NCBI GenBank assembly: GCA_026995985.1
Contig: JALWNF010000144.1
Coordinates: forward strand, 1 to 14,614
Source of the DNA: Campylobacteraceae bacterium
GTDB taxonomy: Bacteria > Campylobacterota > Campylobacteria > Campylobacterales > Sulfurovaceae
Length of the DNA stretch: 14,614 bases
Direction: 5' to 3'
Below are positions 1-6,861 of this stretch, one piece after another; the first letter of the stretch is position 1, and each line of letters opens with the position of its first letter. A program made the position numbers and the translations under genes. The notes under the pieces were generated by a model. It saw only the letters and a program-made list of their open reading frames with translations, ran no database searches and had not been told where the DNA came from.

Positions 1-8
1 AATCTCAT
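1..8 (-). CDS. Start of the next suf gene (probably sufD), partial
   Basis: On the minus strand an ATG at positions 8-6 overlaps the sufC stop (TGA, 7-5) in an ATGA arrangement. The same arrangement joins sufB to sufC. This makes a further translationally coupled gene running off the left edge likely. In the SUF system the gene after sufC is most often sufD, the partner of SufB in the SufBC2D scaffold. Only three codons, the last incomplete, are inside the window, so the identity is inference from gene order and the codons themselves prove nothing. Confidence 0.35.
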
Positions 9-757
9 TGCTCTATAGCTATGCTATCATAGCCCTCCTCTTCTAGTTGTGCTACAAGCTCTGCCCCTGCTGTTTTGACAATTTGACCATCTTTTAAGAC
101 ATGAATATAGTCAGGCTCAATATAGTCCAAAATTCGTGAGTAGTGGGTAATGACCAAAAATGAGCGTTTGCCATCTTTCATCTTGTTAATTCCCTCTGAG
201 ACTGCTCGTAGTGCGTCGATGTCAAGCCCAGAGTCAATCTCATCTAAGATAATCACATCAGGCTCTAAAATAAGCATCTGTAAAATCTCATTTCTCTTCT
301 TCTCTCCACCTGAAAAGCCCTCATTTAGTGAACGGCTAATCATATCGGGCTTCATACCCAACTCCGAGAGATGACTCTTCATAAGTCTTAAAAACTCAGC
401 AGCGTTTAGCTCCTCTTTGCCTTCATGTACCCTTTTTGCATTAAGAGCAGTTCTTAAAAAGTAGGCGTTGTTCACCCCTGGAACCTCTACAGGGTTTTGA
501 AAACTTAAAAAGATTCCCTCTTTGGCTCTCTCTTCTGGCTCCATATCTTTAATACTTTTACCCTTAAAGAGGATATCACCACCTATAATAGAGACATCAT
601 AATGCCCCACAATCGCCTTAGAGAGTGTTGATTTTCCTGCACCATTTGGTCCCATAATAGCGTGAACCTTTCCCTCTTCTAGTTGCAGGTTAAGCCCCTT
701 TAAAATCTGCTTCTCTCCAATCTTTGCCTCTAAATTTTGAATATCTAATGTTATCAT
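5..757 (-). CDS. sufC: SufC, Fe-S cluster assembly ATPase
   Basis: Cytoplasmic ABC-type ATPase of the SUF iron-sulfur cluster assembly machine; it binds SufB and SufD and powers conformational change of the SufBC2D scaffold. The 250-residue protein has the full ABC set: Walker A GPNGAGKS at about residues 36-43, Q-loop Gln87, a signature of the form SGGEKKR at 149-155 (the KKR ending is characteristic of SufC), Walker B VIILDE at 168-173 and the switch His205. There are no membrane segments, and the length is normal for SufC. The ATG overlaps the sufB stop by four bases (ATGA), so translation is probably coupled and the two products made in step. Its own stop overlaps a possible next start. 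Confident by family motifs and context. Confidence 0.97.
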   Translation of the reverse strand: MITLDIQNLEAKIGEKQILKGLNLQLEEGKVHAIMGPNGAGKSTLSKAIVGHYDVSIIGGDILFKGKSIKDMEPEERAKEGIFLSFQNPVEVPGVNNAYFLRTALNAKRVHEGKEELNAAEFLRLMKSHLSELGMKPDMISRSLNEGFSGGEKKRNEILQMLILEPDVIILDEIDSGLDIDALRAVSEGINKMKDGKRSFLVITHYSRILDYIEPDYIHVLKDGQIVKTAGAELVAQLEEEGYDSIAIEQ

Positions 758-2187
758 CCTACACTTCCTTCTAATGTTAATTCCAATAGTGCTTTAGCTT
801 CAACTGCATACTCCATAGGGAGTTGGCTAAAGACCTCTTTACAGAAACCATGAACAATCATACTTACTGCGTCCTCTTCGTTTATACCTCTTTGGCGTAG
901 GTAGAAGAGTTGCTCATCGCTAATCTTTGAAGTGGTCGCCTCATGCTCCACTTGACCTTGTGTATCTTTTGACTCTAAGTAAGGGAATGTATGAGCTCCA
1001 CACTCACTACCAATTAGCAAAGAGTCACACTCTGAGTAGTTTCTAGCATTGGTAGCGTTTGCCCCAATCTTTACCAATCCACGGTAGGTATTTTGACCCC
1101 TCATTGCCGAGATACCTTTAGAGATAATAGTAGATGAGGTGTTTTTACCTAAGTGAATCATCTTTGTACCTGTATCTGCTTGTTGTGCTAGAGTTGTAAC
1201 AGCCACAGAGTAGAACTCTCCAACTGAGTTGTCACCCTTTAAGATACAAGATGGGTACTTCCAAGTAATGGCTGAGCCTGTCTCCACTTGTGTCCAAGAG
1301 ATTTTTGAGTTTTCACCTTGACAGATTCCCCTTTTGGTAACAAAGTTATAGATACCACCTTTTCCTGTCTCATCTCCTGGGTACCAATTTTGAATAGTGG
1401 AGTACTTTATCTCTGCATCTTTCATAGCTACTAGCTCTACTACTGCTGCATGGAGTTGGTTTTCATCTCTAGTTGGAGCTGAACACCCCTCGTTGTAGCT
1501 TACATAAGAGCCTTCATCAGCAACAATTAATGTACGCTCAAACTGCCCAGTATTAAGAGCATTGATTCTAAAGTAGGTACTAAGCTCCATTGGGCAACGC
1601 ACACCTTTTGGAATATAGACAAAAGTTCCATCGGTAAAGACAGCAGAGTTTAGTGTAGCAAAGAAGTTGTCATTCATTGGAACAACAGAGAACATATACT
1701 TTTTAATTAACTCTGGGTAGTCACGAATAGCTTCAGAGATAGAGCAAAATATAATGCCATGTCTGCTTAGCTCCTCTGTATAGGTTGTAGTAACAGAGAC
1801 AGAGTCTACAACAGCATCAACAGCAATTCCCTGAAGTTGTTTCTGCTCTTCAAGTGGAATACCTAGCTTGTTATAGGCTTCTATAATCTTAGGGTCAACC
1901 TCGTCTAAACTCTCAGGTGCTTTTTTGGGTGCAGCAAAGTAGGAGATAGATTGATAGTCAATCGGCTCATACTCCAACTTCCCCCAATGAGGTTCACTCA
2001 TTGTTTGCCACTTACGAAAGGCTTTAAGACGAAGCTCCAACATCCACTCTGGCTCATCTTTTTTCTTAGATATAAAAGCGATAGTCTCTTCACTTAACCC
2101 AGGAGGAGCAACATCGGTTTCAATGTCAATCTCAAAACCAAGAGCATACTCACCAGAGACAGCTCTGTTTAACTCTTTACTTTCCAT
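754..2187 (-). CDS. sufB: SufB, Fe-S cluster assembly scaffold
   Basis: Scaffold subunit of the SufBC2D complex on which nascent Fe-S clusters are built from sulfur delivered by a cysteine desulfurase. The 477-residue protein shows the family core: the [18 protein letters not shown] block near 235-252, the [18 protein letters not shown] block near 386-403, and EHEATTSKI near 414-422. Cys387, His415 and Glu416 have the same spacing (28 and 29 residues) as the E. coli SufB residues Cys405, His433 and Glu434 involved in cluster assembly. The ATG has an AAGGAT ribosome site about eight bases upstream. It is first in a sufB-sufC unit and neither a desulfurase nor iscR is adjacent. Helicobacter and Campylobacter mostly rely on NIF-type NifS/NifU, so SUF here suits the deeper free-living Campylobacterota. 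Confidence 0.97.
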   Translation of the reverse strand: MESKELNRAVSGEYALGFEIDIETDVAPPGLSEETIAFISKKKDEPEWMLELRLKAFRKWQTMSEPHWGKLEYEPIDYQSISYFAAPKKAPESLDEVDPKIIEAYNKLGIPLEEQKQLQGIAVDAVVDSVSVTTTYTEELSRHGIIFCSISEAIRDYPELIKKYMFSVVPMNDNFFATLNSAVFTDGTFVYIPKGVRCPMELSTYFRINALNTGQFERTLIVADEGSYVSYNEGCSAPTRDENQLHAAVVELVAMKDAEIKYSTIQNWYPGDETGKGGIYNFVTKRGICQGENSKISWTQVETGSAITWKYPSCILKGDNSVGEFYSVAVTTLAQQADTGTKMIHLGKNTSSTIISKGISAMRGQNTYRGLVKIGANATNARNYSECDSLLIGSECGAHTFPYLESKDTQGQVEHEATTSKISDEQLFYLRQRGINEEDAVSMIVHGFCKEVFSQLPMEYAVEAKALLELTLEGSVG

Positions 2188-2212
2188 TTTTTATCCTTAT
2201 TTAGAGTTATCT

Positions 2213-2224
2213 TATAACGTTATA
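2213..2224 (-). promoter_or_regulatory. sufB promoter with palindrome over the -10 box
   Basis: Reading the minus strand, TGC-TATAAC forms an extended -10 (TATAAC at 2224-2219), about 30 bases before the sufB ATG. It lies inside a perfect 12-bp palindrome, TATAACGTTATA (2213-2224). A symmetric site on the -10 box suits repressor binding, and Fe-S assembly operons are usually controlled by cluster or iron status. It does not match the IscR type 1 consensus. The regulator is unknown. Confidence 0.5.
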
Positions 2225-2260
2225 GCACAATCTAAATTAGGATAAATTGATAAAAATCAA

Positions 2261-2287
2261 TAATTAGGAGTATTTTACTCCTAATTA
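2261..2287 (-). terminator. Perfect 12-bp inverted repeat, probable terminator of the 155-aa gene
   Basis: Arms TAATTAGGAGTA (2261-2272) and its exact complement (2276-2287) surround a 3-base loop. It begins a few bases after the 2294-2761 gene stops. On the minus strand the stem is followed by a T-rich stretch (TTGATTTTTATC), so a factor-independent terminator is the simplest reading. A second small inverted repeat (TTGAT / ATCAA, 2247-2260) lies just beyond. The stem is AT-rich with only six G-C pairs, so termination may be partial. An operator for sufB is the alternative. Confidence 0.55.
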
Positions 2288-2293
2288 ACTCAA

Positions 2294-2761
2294 TTAGCTA
2301 TTTTTTACACGACAAAAGAAGAGTAGGTTACAAGCAGACTCTCCTTTTCCTGCATAGACTAAAGCATAAGTCTCCCCCTCATAAATCCAAACAGAGAGAA
2401 TACTTTTGCCATATGTAAGATTTCGTAAAAATGGACTAAGTAGATTGTAGCTTAGCTCATCACAAATATAGGTTTCAAGTAGTGGAGGAGTACCAAGTAT
2501 CTCTGTAGTAATCTGCTCCTTTGCCTTTTCATACTCTCTTTTAAACTTTTTGTCTTGTTTAGTAATGCTCTTTTTGCTATCTGACTTTACTCCAAAACCA
2601 AGTATAGTAATAGCTCCATAGTTAGCATAACGTCGCTTCTCTGGTGCAACATCATAAGGTTCAAACTCCTCAAGATAGTTTTTATACTTTAGTTGACCAT
2701 CTGAGGTAAATATATCTTCTCTAATAATCTCAAAATATCTATCTTGCACATCTTTTAACAT
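2294..2761 (-). CDS. Hypothetical protein, 155 aa, no recognised family
   Basis: I do not recognise this protein. It has 155 residues, no signal peptide and no membrane segment, so it should be cytoplasmic. The N-terminal third is rich in acidic and aromatic residues, residues 60-85 form a highly charged Lys/Glu stretch that is probably helical, and the C-terminal half (about 95-152) looks like mixed strand and helix with three cysteines (100, 144, 150). The start is supported by AAGGTG six bases before the ATG and by a TGA-TATAAT extended -10 upstream. It is bounded by a hairpin downstream and reads as a monocistronic gene between the suf and rhodanese genes. Base composition resembles its neighbours, with no sign of transfer. 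Confidence 0.75.
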   Translation of the reverse strand: MLKDVQDRYFEIIREDIFTSDGQLKYKNYLEEFEPYDVAPEKRRYANYGAITILGFGVKSDSKKSITKQDKKFKREYEKAKEQITTEILGTPPLLETYICDELSYNLLSPFLRNLTYGKSILSVWIYEGETYALVYAGKGESACNLLFFCRVKNS

Positions 2762-2790
2762 ATTTTCACCTTTTTAACTATATTTTTATA

Positions 2791-2799
2791 ATTATATCA
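2791..2799 (-). promoter_or_regulatory. Extended -10 promoter of the 155-aa gene
   Basis: On the minus strand TGA-TATAAT (TATAAT at 2796-2791) is a perfect -10 box with a TGn extension, about 30 bases before the ATG at 2761. No good -35 box is visible, as is usual for the main sigma factor of Campylobacterota. Confidence 0.55.
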
Positions 2800-2821
2800 T
2801 TACAAAATTTAAAAAAGAAAT

Positions 2822-2834
2822 AATATGTCATATT
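2822..2834 (-). terminator. Weak AT-rich hairpin after the first rhodanese gene
   Basis: AATATG-T-CATATT (6-bp arms, one-base centre) lies ten bases after the rhodanese stop. On the minus strand it is followed by TATTTCTTTTTTAAATTTT. The U-rich tail favours a terminator, but the stem is short and nearly all A-T, so this is tentative. It could instead be an operator for the downstream gene. Confidence 0.35.
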
Positions 2835-2844
2835 GTAATATTTT

Positions 2845-3489
2845 TTAATCTTTTATAATCTCTTTATGTATAACGGTAGTTAAACCTAAAAGTTTCCACC
2901 CTTGTAGACCTGAACGGTAGTAGTGAATTTTAGATGTAGGATAGTTGTACTTTCTGAGTGTCTTAACAAGATATGTTGCTTGTGAACACCAAGGACCATT
3001 GTCAAAAATAGTTAGCTCTTTGGCATCGTCAAAGTTCCAATTACCACTACTCTCTATCTTCATTCCTAAAAGTTGAAATATTTTAGAAATTTTTTTCTTA
3101 CTACTATTTAGTAGTGTTTGGTAAGGAATATTGATTGCAGATGGAATTGTCTCTAGTTCGAACCAACTCTTTAATCGTGCATCAATAAGAACTCCTTTAT
3201 GATTCTTTATCTGATTTTCCATAAACTTAAAAATTTCAAGTTCTGCAACATTATTAATATTTGGGTCAACTTTGGTTGGTTGTATACAAAAAGGAGGACA
3301 AGGACGAGATGTTTTTGCAAAGTCATCAATAAGTCTATTGTCGACATTTTGAACTCTTTTTATCTCAATTTTCTTACCTGAATCTTGGGTTACTACAGAT
3401 GAGATATGCTCATCTATTTTAACTATATCATCATCTTGTATAGCAAAAGATATAGAGAGTAGTATACTTAGCAAAATAGTAGTTTTCAT
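2845..3489 (-). CDS. Exported rhodanese-like protein, copy 1
   Basis: Probably a periplasmic rhodanese-fold protein (214 aa) handling sulfane sulfur or thiols; the substrate is unknown. A signal peptide covers about residues 1-16 (cut near SFA). An N-terminal extension carries KTSRPCPPFCIQP, with cysteines 64 and 68 spaced CxxxC. The rhodanese core follows: LIDAR near 101-105, NGPWC with candidate catalytic Cys168, then the YYRSGLQGWKLLGL block near 190-203. The active loop is CSQATY, lacking the Arg usual at C+5, so classic thiosulfate sulfurtransferase activity is doubtful. It is strikingly similar to the product of 6862-7500 and more distantly to that of 8592-9233. It lies 98 bases after arsB with its own promoter candidate, so it need not belong to the ars operon. 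An AAAAAGGA ribosome site precedes the ATG. Confidence 0.85.
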   Translation of the reverse strand: MKTTILLSILLSISFAIQDDDIVKIDEHISSVVTQDSGKKIEIKRVQNVDNRLIDDFAKTSRPCPPFCIQPTKVDPNINNVAELEIFKFMENQIKNHKGVLIDARLKSWFELETIPSAINIPYQTLLNSSKKKISKIFQLLGMKIESSGNWNFDDAKELTIFDNGPWCSQATYLVKTLRKYNYPTSKIHYYRSGLQGWKLLGLTTVIHKEIIKD

Positions 3490-3539
3490 TAGGATTCCTT
3501 TTTACACATATTTTAAAATAATAAAAAATATTATTAGAT

Positions 3540-3567
3540 ATTATAGATAACTTAATCTGTAAAACAA
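3540..3567 (-). promoter_or_regulatory. Promoter candidate for rhodanese copy 1
   Basis: On the minus strand TTGTTT (3567-3562), a 16-base spacer and TATAAT (3545-3540) precede the ATG at 3489 by about 50 bases. This would allow expression independent of the ars operon ending at 3588. No convincing terminator separates arsB from it, so read-through is possible. Confidence 0.5.
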
Positions 3568-3587
3568 ATTTATTTTTATATATTTTT

Positions 3588-4838
3588 TTATAAACTAAGT
3601 AAAACTACTAATAAAACAGGTGGAGTTACCAAAAGCCCAAACTTACTATATTGCCAAAAGCCAATCTTTACCCCTTTTTGTGCTAATACATGTAGCCAAA
3701 GGAGTGTTGCTAAACTTCCAAATGGTGTCATTTTTGGTCCTAAGTTACACCCTATAATATTGGCATAGGCTAAAGCTTCATTACCCACATCTTGCAAAGC
3801 AATATCCATAATCATAATTGTAGGCATATTGTTCATAATAGCTGAAAGAAATGCCGAGATAAATCCAGTACCTACTACGGCAATAGTATCTCCATGTGTT
3901 ACTAAATCTTTTAATACTATAGTTAAGTAGTCAGTAAGCCCTGCATTTTTAAGACCATATACCACAATATAGAGCCCAATACTAAACCAAACCACCTGCC
4001 AAGGAGCGTTTTTGATAATCTCTTTTGCATTAACACTCTTCATGTATGAAGCAATAAGTAGAAAAACAACTCCTCCACCTAAAGCAAAAAGACTTACAGG
4101 CAAGTTAAAGTGGTCTCCTATAAAATACCCTGCAATTAGCAGTGCTAAAAAGAGCCAAGAAAAAAGAAAGAGAGCTTTACTCTTTAGCACCTCATTCTCA
4201 TCTTTAAGAAGTGAGATGTCAACTTTTGAGGGAATATCTTTACGTAAAAAGAGCCATAAAATAGCAATAGAGGCTACTACACTTACTATAAAAGGTATAA
4301 TCATTGTTTTAAGATAAGTTGCAAATCCAATATTAAAGTAGTTTGCTGTAACAATGTTAGTAAGGTTAGAGAATACAAAAGGAAGAGAGGCCGAATCGCT
4401 AATAAACCCACCTGCAAGTAGAAATGCTAAAATGGTCTTAGCATTGAGTTTTAAAATTCGCATCTTAGCCAACAGAATAGGAGTCAAAATCAATGCAGCC
4501 CCATCATTAGCAAATAGAGCAGAGACAAACGCCCCTAAAAGCAGAGCATAGACAAACATAAGATGCCCATTGCCTTTAGAGAGCTTTGCCATCTTAATAG
4601 CACACCACTCAAAAAAACCTATCTCATCAAGAACCATAGAGAAGATAATAATACCAATAAATGCTAAAGTTGCGTCCCACACAATATTAGTAACCACCCA
4701 AATATCATCTACACTTACTACTTCAAGAGCTAAAGCTACCAAGGCTCCAGCTATAGCAGTAGTACCAATCTGCAACCCTTTTGGTTGCCAAATGATAAAG
4801 ATGAGGGTTATTAAAAATAGTATGGTTGCTAGTAACAT
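3588..4838 (-). CDS. arsB: ArsB-type arsenite efflux permease
   Basis: Inner-membrane As(III)/Sb(III) extrusion permease of the ArsB (ion transporter superfamily) type, expelling the arsenite formed by ArsC. The 416-residue protein is almost wholly hydrophobic with about 12 predicted spanning segments and matches ArsB in length (E. coli about 429). Diagnostic stretches include NDGAALILTPILLAK near residue 110, FISDSASLPFVFSNLTNI near 145-162, and GCNLGPKMTPFGSLATLLWLHVLAQKG near the C terminus. The last corresponds to the conserved ArsB GxxxGPKxTPxGSLATLLWLH region. No Cys-rich ArsA ATPase is nearby, so transport is probably driven by the proton-motive force. The start lies one base after the arsR stop, the last gene of arsC-arsR-arsB. 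Confidence 0.95.
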   Translation of the reverse strand: MLLATILFLITLIFIIWQPKGLQIGTTAIAGALVALALEVVSVDDIWVVTNIVWDATLAFIGIIIFSMVLDEIGFFEWCAIKMAKLSKGNGHLMFVYALLLGAFVSALFANDGAALILTPILLAKMRILKLNAKTILAFLLAGGFISDSASLPFVFSNLTNIVTANYFNIGFATYLKTMIIPFIVSVVASIAILWLFLRKDIPSKVDISLLKDENEVLKSKALFLFSWLFLALLIAGYFIGDHFNLPVSLFALGGGVVFLLIASYMKSVNAKEIIKNAPWQVVWFSIGLYIVVYGLKNAGLTDYLTIVLKDLVTHGDTIAVVGTGFISAFLSAIMNNMPTIMIMDIALQDVGNEALAYANIIGCNLGPKMTPFGSLATLLWLHVLAQKGVKIGFWQYSKFGLLVTPPVLLVVLLSL

Positions 4839-4839
4839 G

Positions 4840-5148
4840 CTACTCCTTACATTTAAACTTTCTATTAGGCACTTCCAATCCCAAACAAGAAATCTCCTCT
4901 AAAATAGATTGCCTAAAGGCATCAAGAGGAGTTCGTATGCTATAGAATGCCCATCGTCCACGGCGTTCTACCTTTAAAAAGCCACCCTCTTTTAAGATTT
5001 TTAGGTGACGTGAAACACGTGATTGAATCATCTCAAAGGCACTCTCAATCTCACAGACACACACTTCACCATTTTGGTTAATAAAGTTTAAAATCTTTAT
5101 GCGTGTCTCATCGTTGATAGAGCCTATAGTCTTTAGAAAAATATCCAT
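4840..5148 (-). CDS. arsR: ArsR-family arsenite-responsive repressor
   Basis: Winged-helix repressor of the ArsR/SmtB family (102 aa), a cytoplasmic dimer expected to release DNA when As(III) binds its thiols. The recognition helix region is QSRVSRHLKILKEGGFL near residues 42-58, followed by the wing near 59-71. The metal-site segment reads EVCVCEIE, so the first two cysteines of the E. coli CVCDLC motif are kept (Cys30, Cys32) and the third is replaced by Glu. Further cysteines at 88 and 100 (KFKCKE end) could complete a thiol site. It sits between arsC and arsB with one-base gaps on each side, so the operon should be autoregulated through the palindrome at 5866-5901. Confidence 0.93.
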   Translation of the reverse strand: MDIFLKTIGSINDETRIKILNFINQNGEVCVCEIESAFEMIQSRVSRHLKILKEGGFLKVERRGRWAFYSIRTPLDAFRQSILEEISCLGLEVPNRKFKCKE

Positions 5149-5149
5149 T

Positions 5150-5410
5150 TTACTTTTTATTTAATACTTTTGATTTAGCAAGGGCTTTTTCTATCTCCTC
5201 TTTTGTTATCTCTCCATCAAGCTTAAGCTCAACATCTCCATCTTTTCCCTCAACTTGCATCTTGTTAATCTTCTTTTTAGTCTCATCACTCATACACTCA
5301 CACTGACCTGTAGCACAGTTCTCTACCATTTTTACAATCTGTTGTTTTTGTACTACACCTGTAAATTTAATATTTACACCATTGTCTGTTTTAAATACAT
5401 TTTTATTCAT
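5150..5410 (-). CDS. Possible internal in-frame product: 86-aa Cys-motif domain of the arsC gene
   Basis: Within arsC an ATG at 5410-5408 is preceded by a textbook ribosome site AAGGAG (5422-5417) with a six-base spacer. It opens an 86-residue product in the arsC frame, ending at the arsC stop. It contains VVQKQQIVKMVENC followed by ATGQCECMSDE, three cysteines within eight residues, then a charged LDGEITKEEIEKALAKS end. It reads as a complete small domain that looks like a formerly separate gene now joined to arsC by loss of a stop. The ribosome site also encodes the linker (ILKEQK), so it could be a relic. A thiol or As(III)-binding role is a guess from the cysteines. Confidence 0.4.
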   Translation of the reverse strand: MNKNVFKTDNGVNIKFTGVVQKQQIVKMVENCATGQCECMSDETKKKINKMQVEGKDGDVELKLDGEITKEEIEKALAKSKVLNKK

Positions 5411-5818
5411 CTTTTGCTCCTTTAATATCTTTTCTACTTTTGGAAGTAGGGTAGTCTTTATCTCTTCATAAGTTGCTTCAAATGCTTCATAACCTTTTCC
5501 ATCAGGGTCTTTAAATCCTATATGAATCTTTGGTATGGGTTTTGGAAAGATAGGGCAGGTCTCTTTAGCGTGGTCGCACACTGTAACTACCAAATCGAAC
5601 TCAATATCTTTTAGTTTATCTAGGGTTTTTGAGTGGTACTCATCTCTCCAAGCTCCATTAGCTTCTAAAACTTTTTTAGCATTTGGGTTAACTCTACCAC
5701 TAGGATTTACTCCTGAACTGTAGGCGTTAATTCCCTCTAGCTCTTTGTTAATAAGTGCTTCAGCAATAATACTTCTGCAACTATTTCCTGTGCATAGAAC
5801 CAATACATTTTTACTCAT
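5150..5818 (-). CDS. arsC: Thioredoxin-type arsenate reductase with extra C-terminal domain
   Basis: Reduces arsenate to arsenite for export by ArsB. Residues 1 to about 135 are a low-molecular-weight tyrosine-phosphatase fold: CTGNSCRS places the nucleophile Cys9 and Arg15, and Cys81 (VVTVC) and Cys88 (ETC) complete the three-cysteine relay of the thioredoxin-coupled S. aureus pI258 type. The family normally ends near residue 130. Here about 86 residues follow in the same frame, containing NCATGQCECMSDE (cysteines near 168, 173, 175) and a Lys/Glu-rich end. The junction holds a Met codon (137) preceded by AAGGAG, so the extension may also be made alone. First gene of the ars operon; the ATG follows AAAGAAG. 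The reductase assignment is firm, the function of the tail unknown. Confidence 0.92.
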   Translation of the reverse strand: MSKNVLVLCTGNSCRSIIAEALINKELEGINAYSSGVNPSGRVNPNAKKVLEANGAWRDEYHSKTLDKLKDIEFDLVVTVCDHAKETCPIFPKPIPKIHIGFKDPDGKGYEAFEATYEEIKTTLLPKVEKILKEQKMNKNVFKTDNGVNIKFTGVVQKQQIVKMVENCATGQCECMSDETKKKINKMQVEGKDGDVELKLDGEITKEEIEKALAKSKVLNKK

Positions 5819-5851
5819 CTATCTTCTTTCATCAAACTGAGATTTTTAGTT

Positions 5852-5880
5852 ATTATAGCAGTTAATAAGATATATATCAA
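5852..5880 (-). promoter_or_regulatory. ars operon promoter
   Basis: On the minus strand -35 TTGATA (5880-5875), a 17-base spacer and -10 TATAAT (5857-5852) with a TGC extension give the best-formed promoter in the window. It stands about 33 bases before the arsC ATG. The -35 box is part of the 36-bp palindrome, so repressor binding there should block RNA polymerase. Confidence 0.75.
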
Positions 5881-5901
5881 GATATATTGATATATATCTT
5901 A
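5866..5901. promoter_or_regulatory. ArsR operator: 36-bp perfect palindrome
   Basis: A perfect inverted repeat with 15-base arms (5866-5880 and 5887-5901) and a 6-base centre. Its inner part is ATCAA-N6-TTGAT, the usual form of operators bound by ArsR-family repressors. The left inner half overlaps the ars -35 box. It lies in the divergent region with the LOG-family gene, whose promoter candidate starts about 40 bases away, so ArsR may affect that gene too. Binding by this ArsR is inferred. Confidence 0.75.
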
Positions 5902-5941
5902 GAATATAACTTTTTTATATAATAGTTTATTCTCTATTTTT

Positions 5942-5971
5942 TTGAGAATATTAAGTGTTAAAGACTATACT
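5942..5971 (+). promoter_or_regulatory. Promoter candidate for the LOG-family gene
   Basis: TTGAGA (5942-5947), an 18-base spacer and TATACT (5966-5971) precede the ATG at 6003, giving a leader of about 25 bases. A second possible -10 (TATAAT, 5918-5923) lies further upstream, nearer the ars operator. Confidence 0.45.
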
Positions 5972-6002
5972 ATCAACTTAAAAAAAAGATGAAAGATAGA
6001 GT

Positions 6003-6737
6003 ATGAATAGAAAAATAAGAGATAAAAATAGTATATACCTAGACTCATGGAGTCTTTTTAAGATTATGGCAGATTTTGTAAAGGGTTATGATGAGTTAGA
6101 TGATATTGGTGCAGCAGTTACAGTATTTGGCTCGGCTAGACTAAAAGAGGGAACCTCTACCTATCAGAAGGCTGTAGAGGTTGGTAAGAAGTTAGCAGAC
6201 AATGGATATAGTGTTATTACAGGTGGCTCTTTTGGTATTATGGAGGCTATAAATAGAGGAGCAAAAGAGTCAAAGAATGCAGAGTCTATTGGTTTGAATA
6301 TCGATTTGCCTTTTGAGCAGTCTAGTAATGGTTTTTTAGATAGAGAGTTAAAGTTTGACTACTTTTTTGTAAGAAAAGTAATGTTAGTTCGCTACTCTTT
6401 AGCCTATATAGCTATGCCAGGAGGCTTTGGAACACTAGATGAACTATTTGAAGTTCTTACTCTTATTCAGACTAAAAAGTGTTCTCCTTCAGCTGTTATT
6501 TTAATAGATAAAGAGTACTGGAGTAAACTTTTTGATTTTATGCAGAGCTCTATGATGGAGTATGGAACAATAGACCAATTAGATTTAGACCTTATAACTA
6601 TTATAGATGACCTAGATGAGATGATTGAGATAGTAGACAACTCATTAAAAAATCAACTTAGAGCCATAGAAGAGATGGGGCTAGGGGAGTCTAACTATGG
6701 TGAGATGCTTAGGGCAATACAAAAGGTTAGAGGATAA
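6003..6737 (+). CDS. LOG-family nucleotide 5'-monophosphate phosphoribohydrolase-like protein
   Basis: Rossmann-fold protein of the LOG family (TIGR00730 type, formerly mislabelled lysine decarboxylase); members split nucleoside monophosphates or cytokinin riboside monophosphates into base and ribose 5-phosphate. In 244 residues it has VTVFGSARL near 39-47, ITGGSFGIMEAINRGA near 72-87, FFVRKVMLV near 121-129 and the family signature PGGFGTLDE at 139-147 (PGGxGTxxE). It has no signal peptide and is cytoplasmic. The N-terminal 35 residues and the charged C-terminal 40 residues extend the core. The real substrate in bacteria of this kind is not known from sequence; nucleotide salvage or turnover is likely. 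It diverges from the ars operon and ends at a hairpin terminator. Confidence 0.88.
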   Translation: MNRKIRDKNSIYLDSWSLFKIMADFVKGYDELDDIGAAVTVFGSARLKEGTSTYQKAVEVGKKLADNGYSVITGGSFGIMEAINRGAKESKNAESIGLNIDLPFEQSSNGFLDRELKFDYFFVRKVMLVRYSLAYIAMPGGFGTLDELFEVLTLIQTKKCSPSAVILIDKEYWSKLFDFMQSSMMEYGTIDQLDLDLITIIDDLDEMIEIVDNSLKNQLRAIEEMGLGESNYGEMLRAIQKVRG

Positions 6738-6820
6738 CTATAAAAACTACTAACCTGAGTTCTACGAAATATCATATACACAAAAGCCCAGAGATAGATA
6801 AGATTTTTAAAATTAAATTT

Positions 6821-6850
6821 GTAGCACTATATAATGTTGTGCTACTTTTT
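6821..6850 (+). terminator. Bidirectional intrinsic terminator
   Basis: GTAGCAC (6821-6827) and GTGCTAC (6839-6845) form a 7-bp stem with an 11-base loop, followed by TTTTT (6846-6850). It serves the LOG-family gene on the plus strand. On the minus strand the stem is followed by AAATTTAATTTT, so it may also end the convergent rhodanese transcript. This is the clearest terminator in the window. Confidence 0.75.
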
Positions 6851-6861
6851 GTTACAAGATT

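Noticed and set aside
4012..4902. Several plus-strand open frames opposite arsB and arsR
   Set aside because: Shadows of hydrophobic codons in arsB, with no family match and no ribosome sites.
5280..5330. Selenocysteine or frameshift explanation for the long arsC frame
   Set aside because: The frame is continuous with cysteine codons and no in-frame TGA, so a plain fusion suffices.
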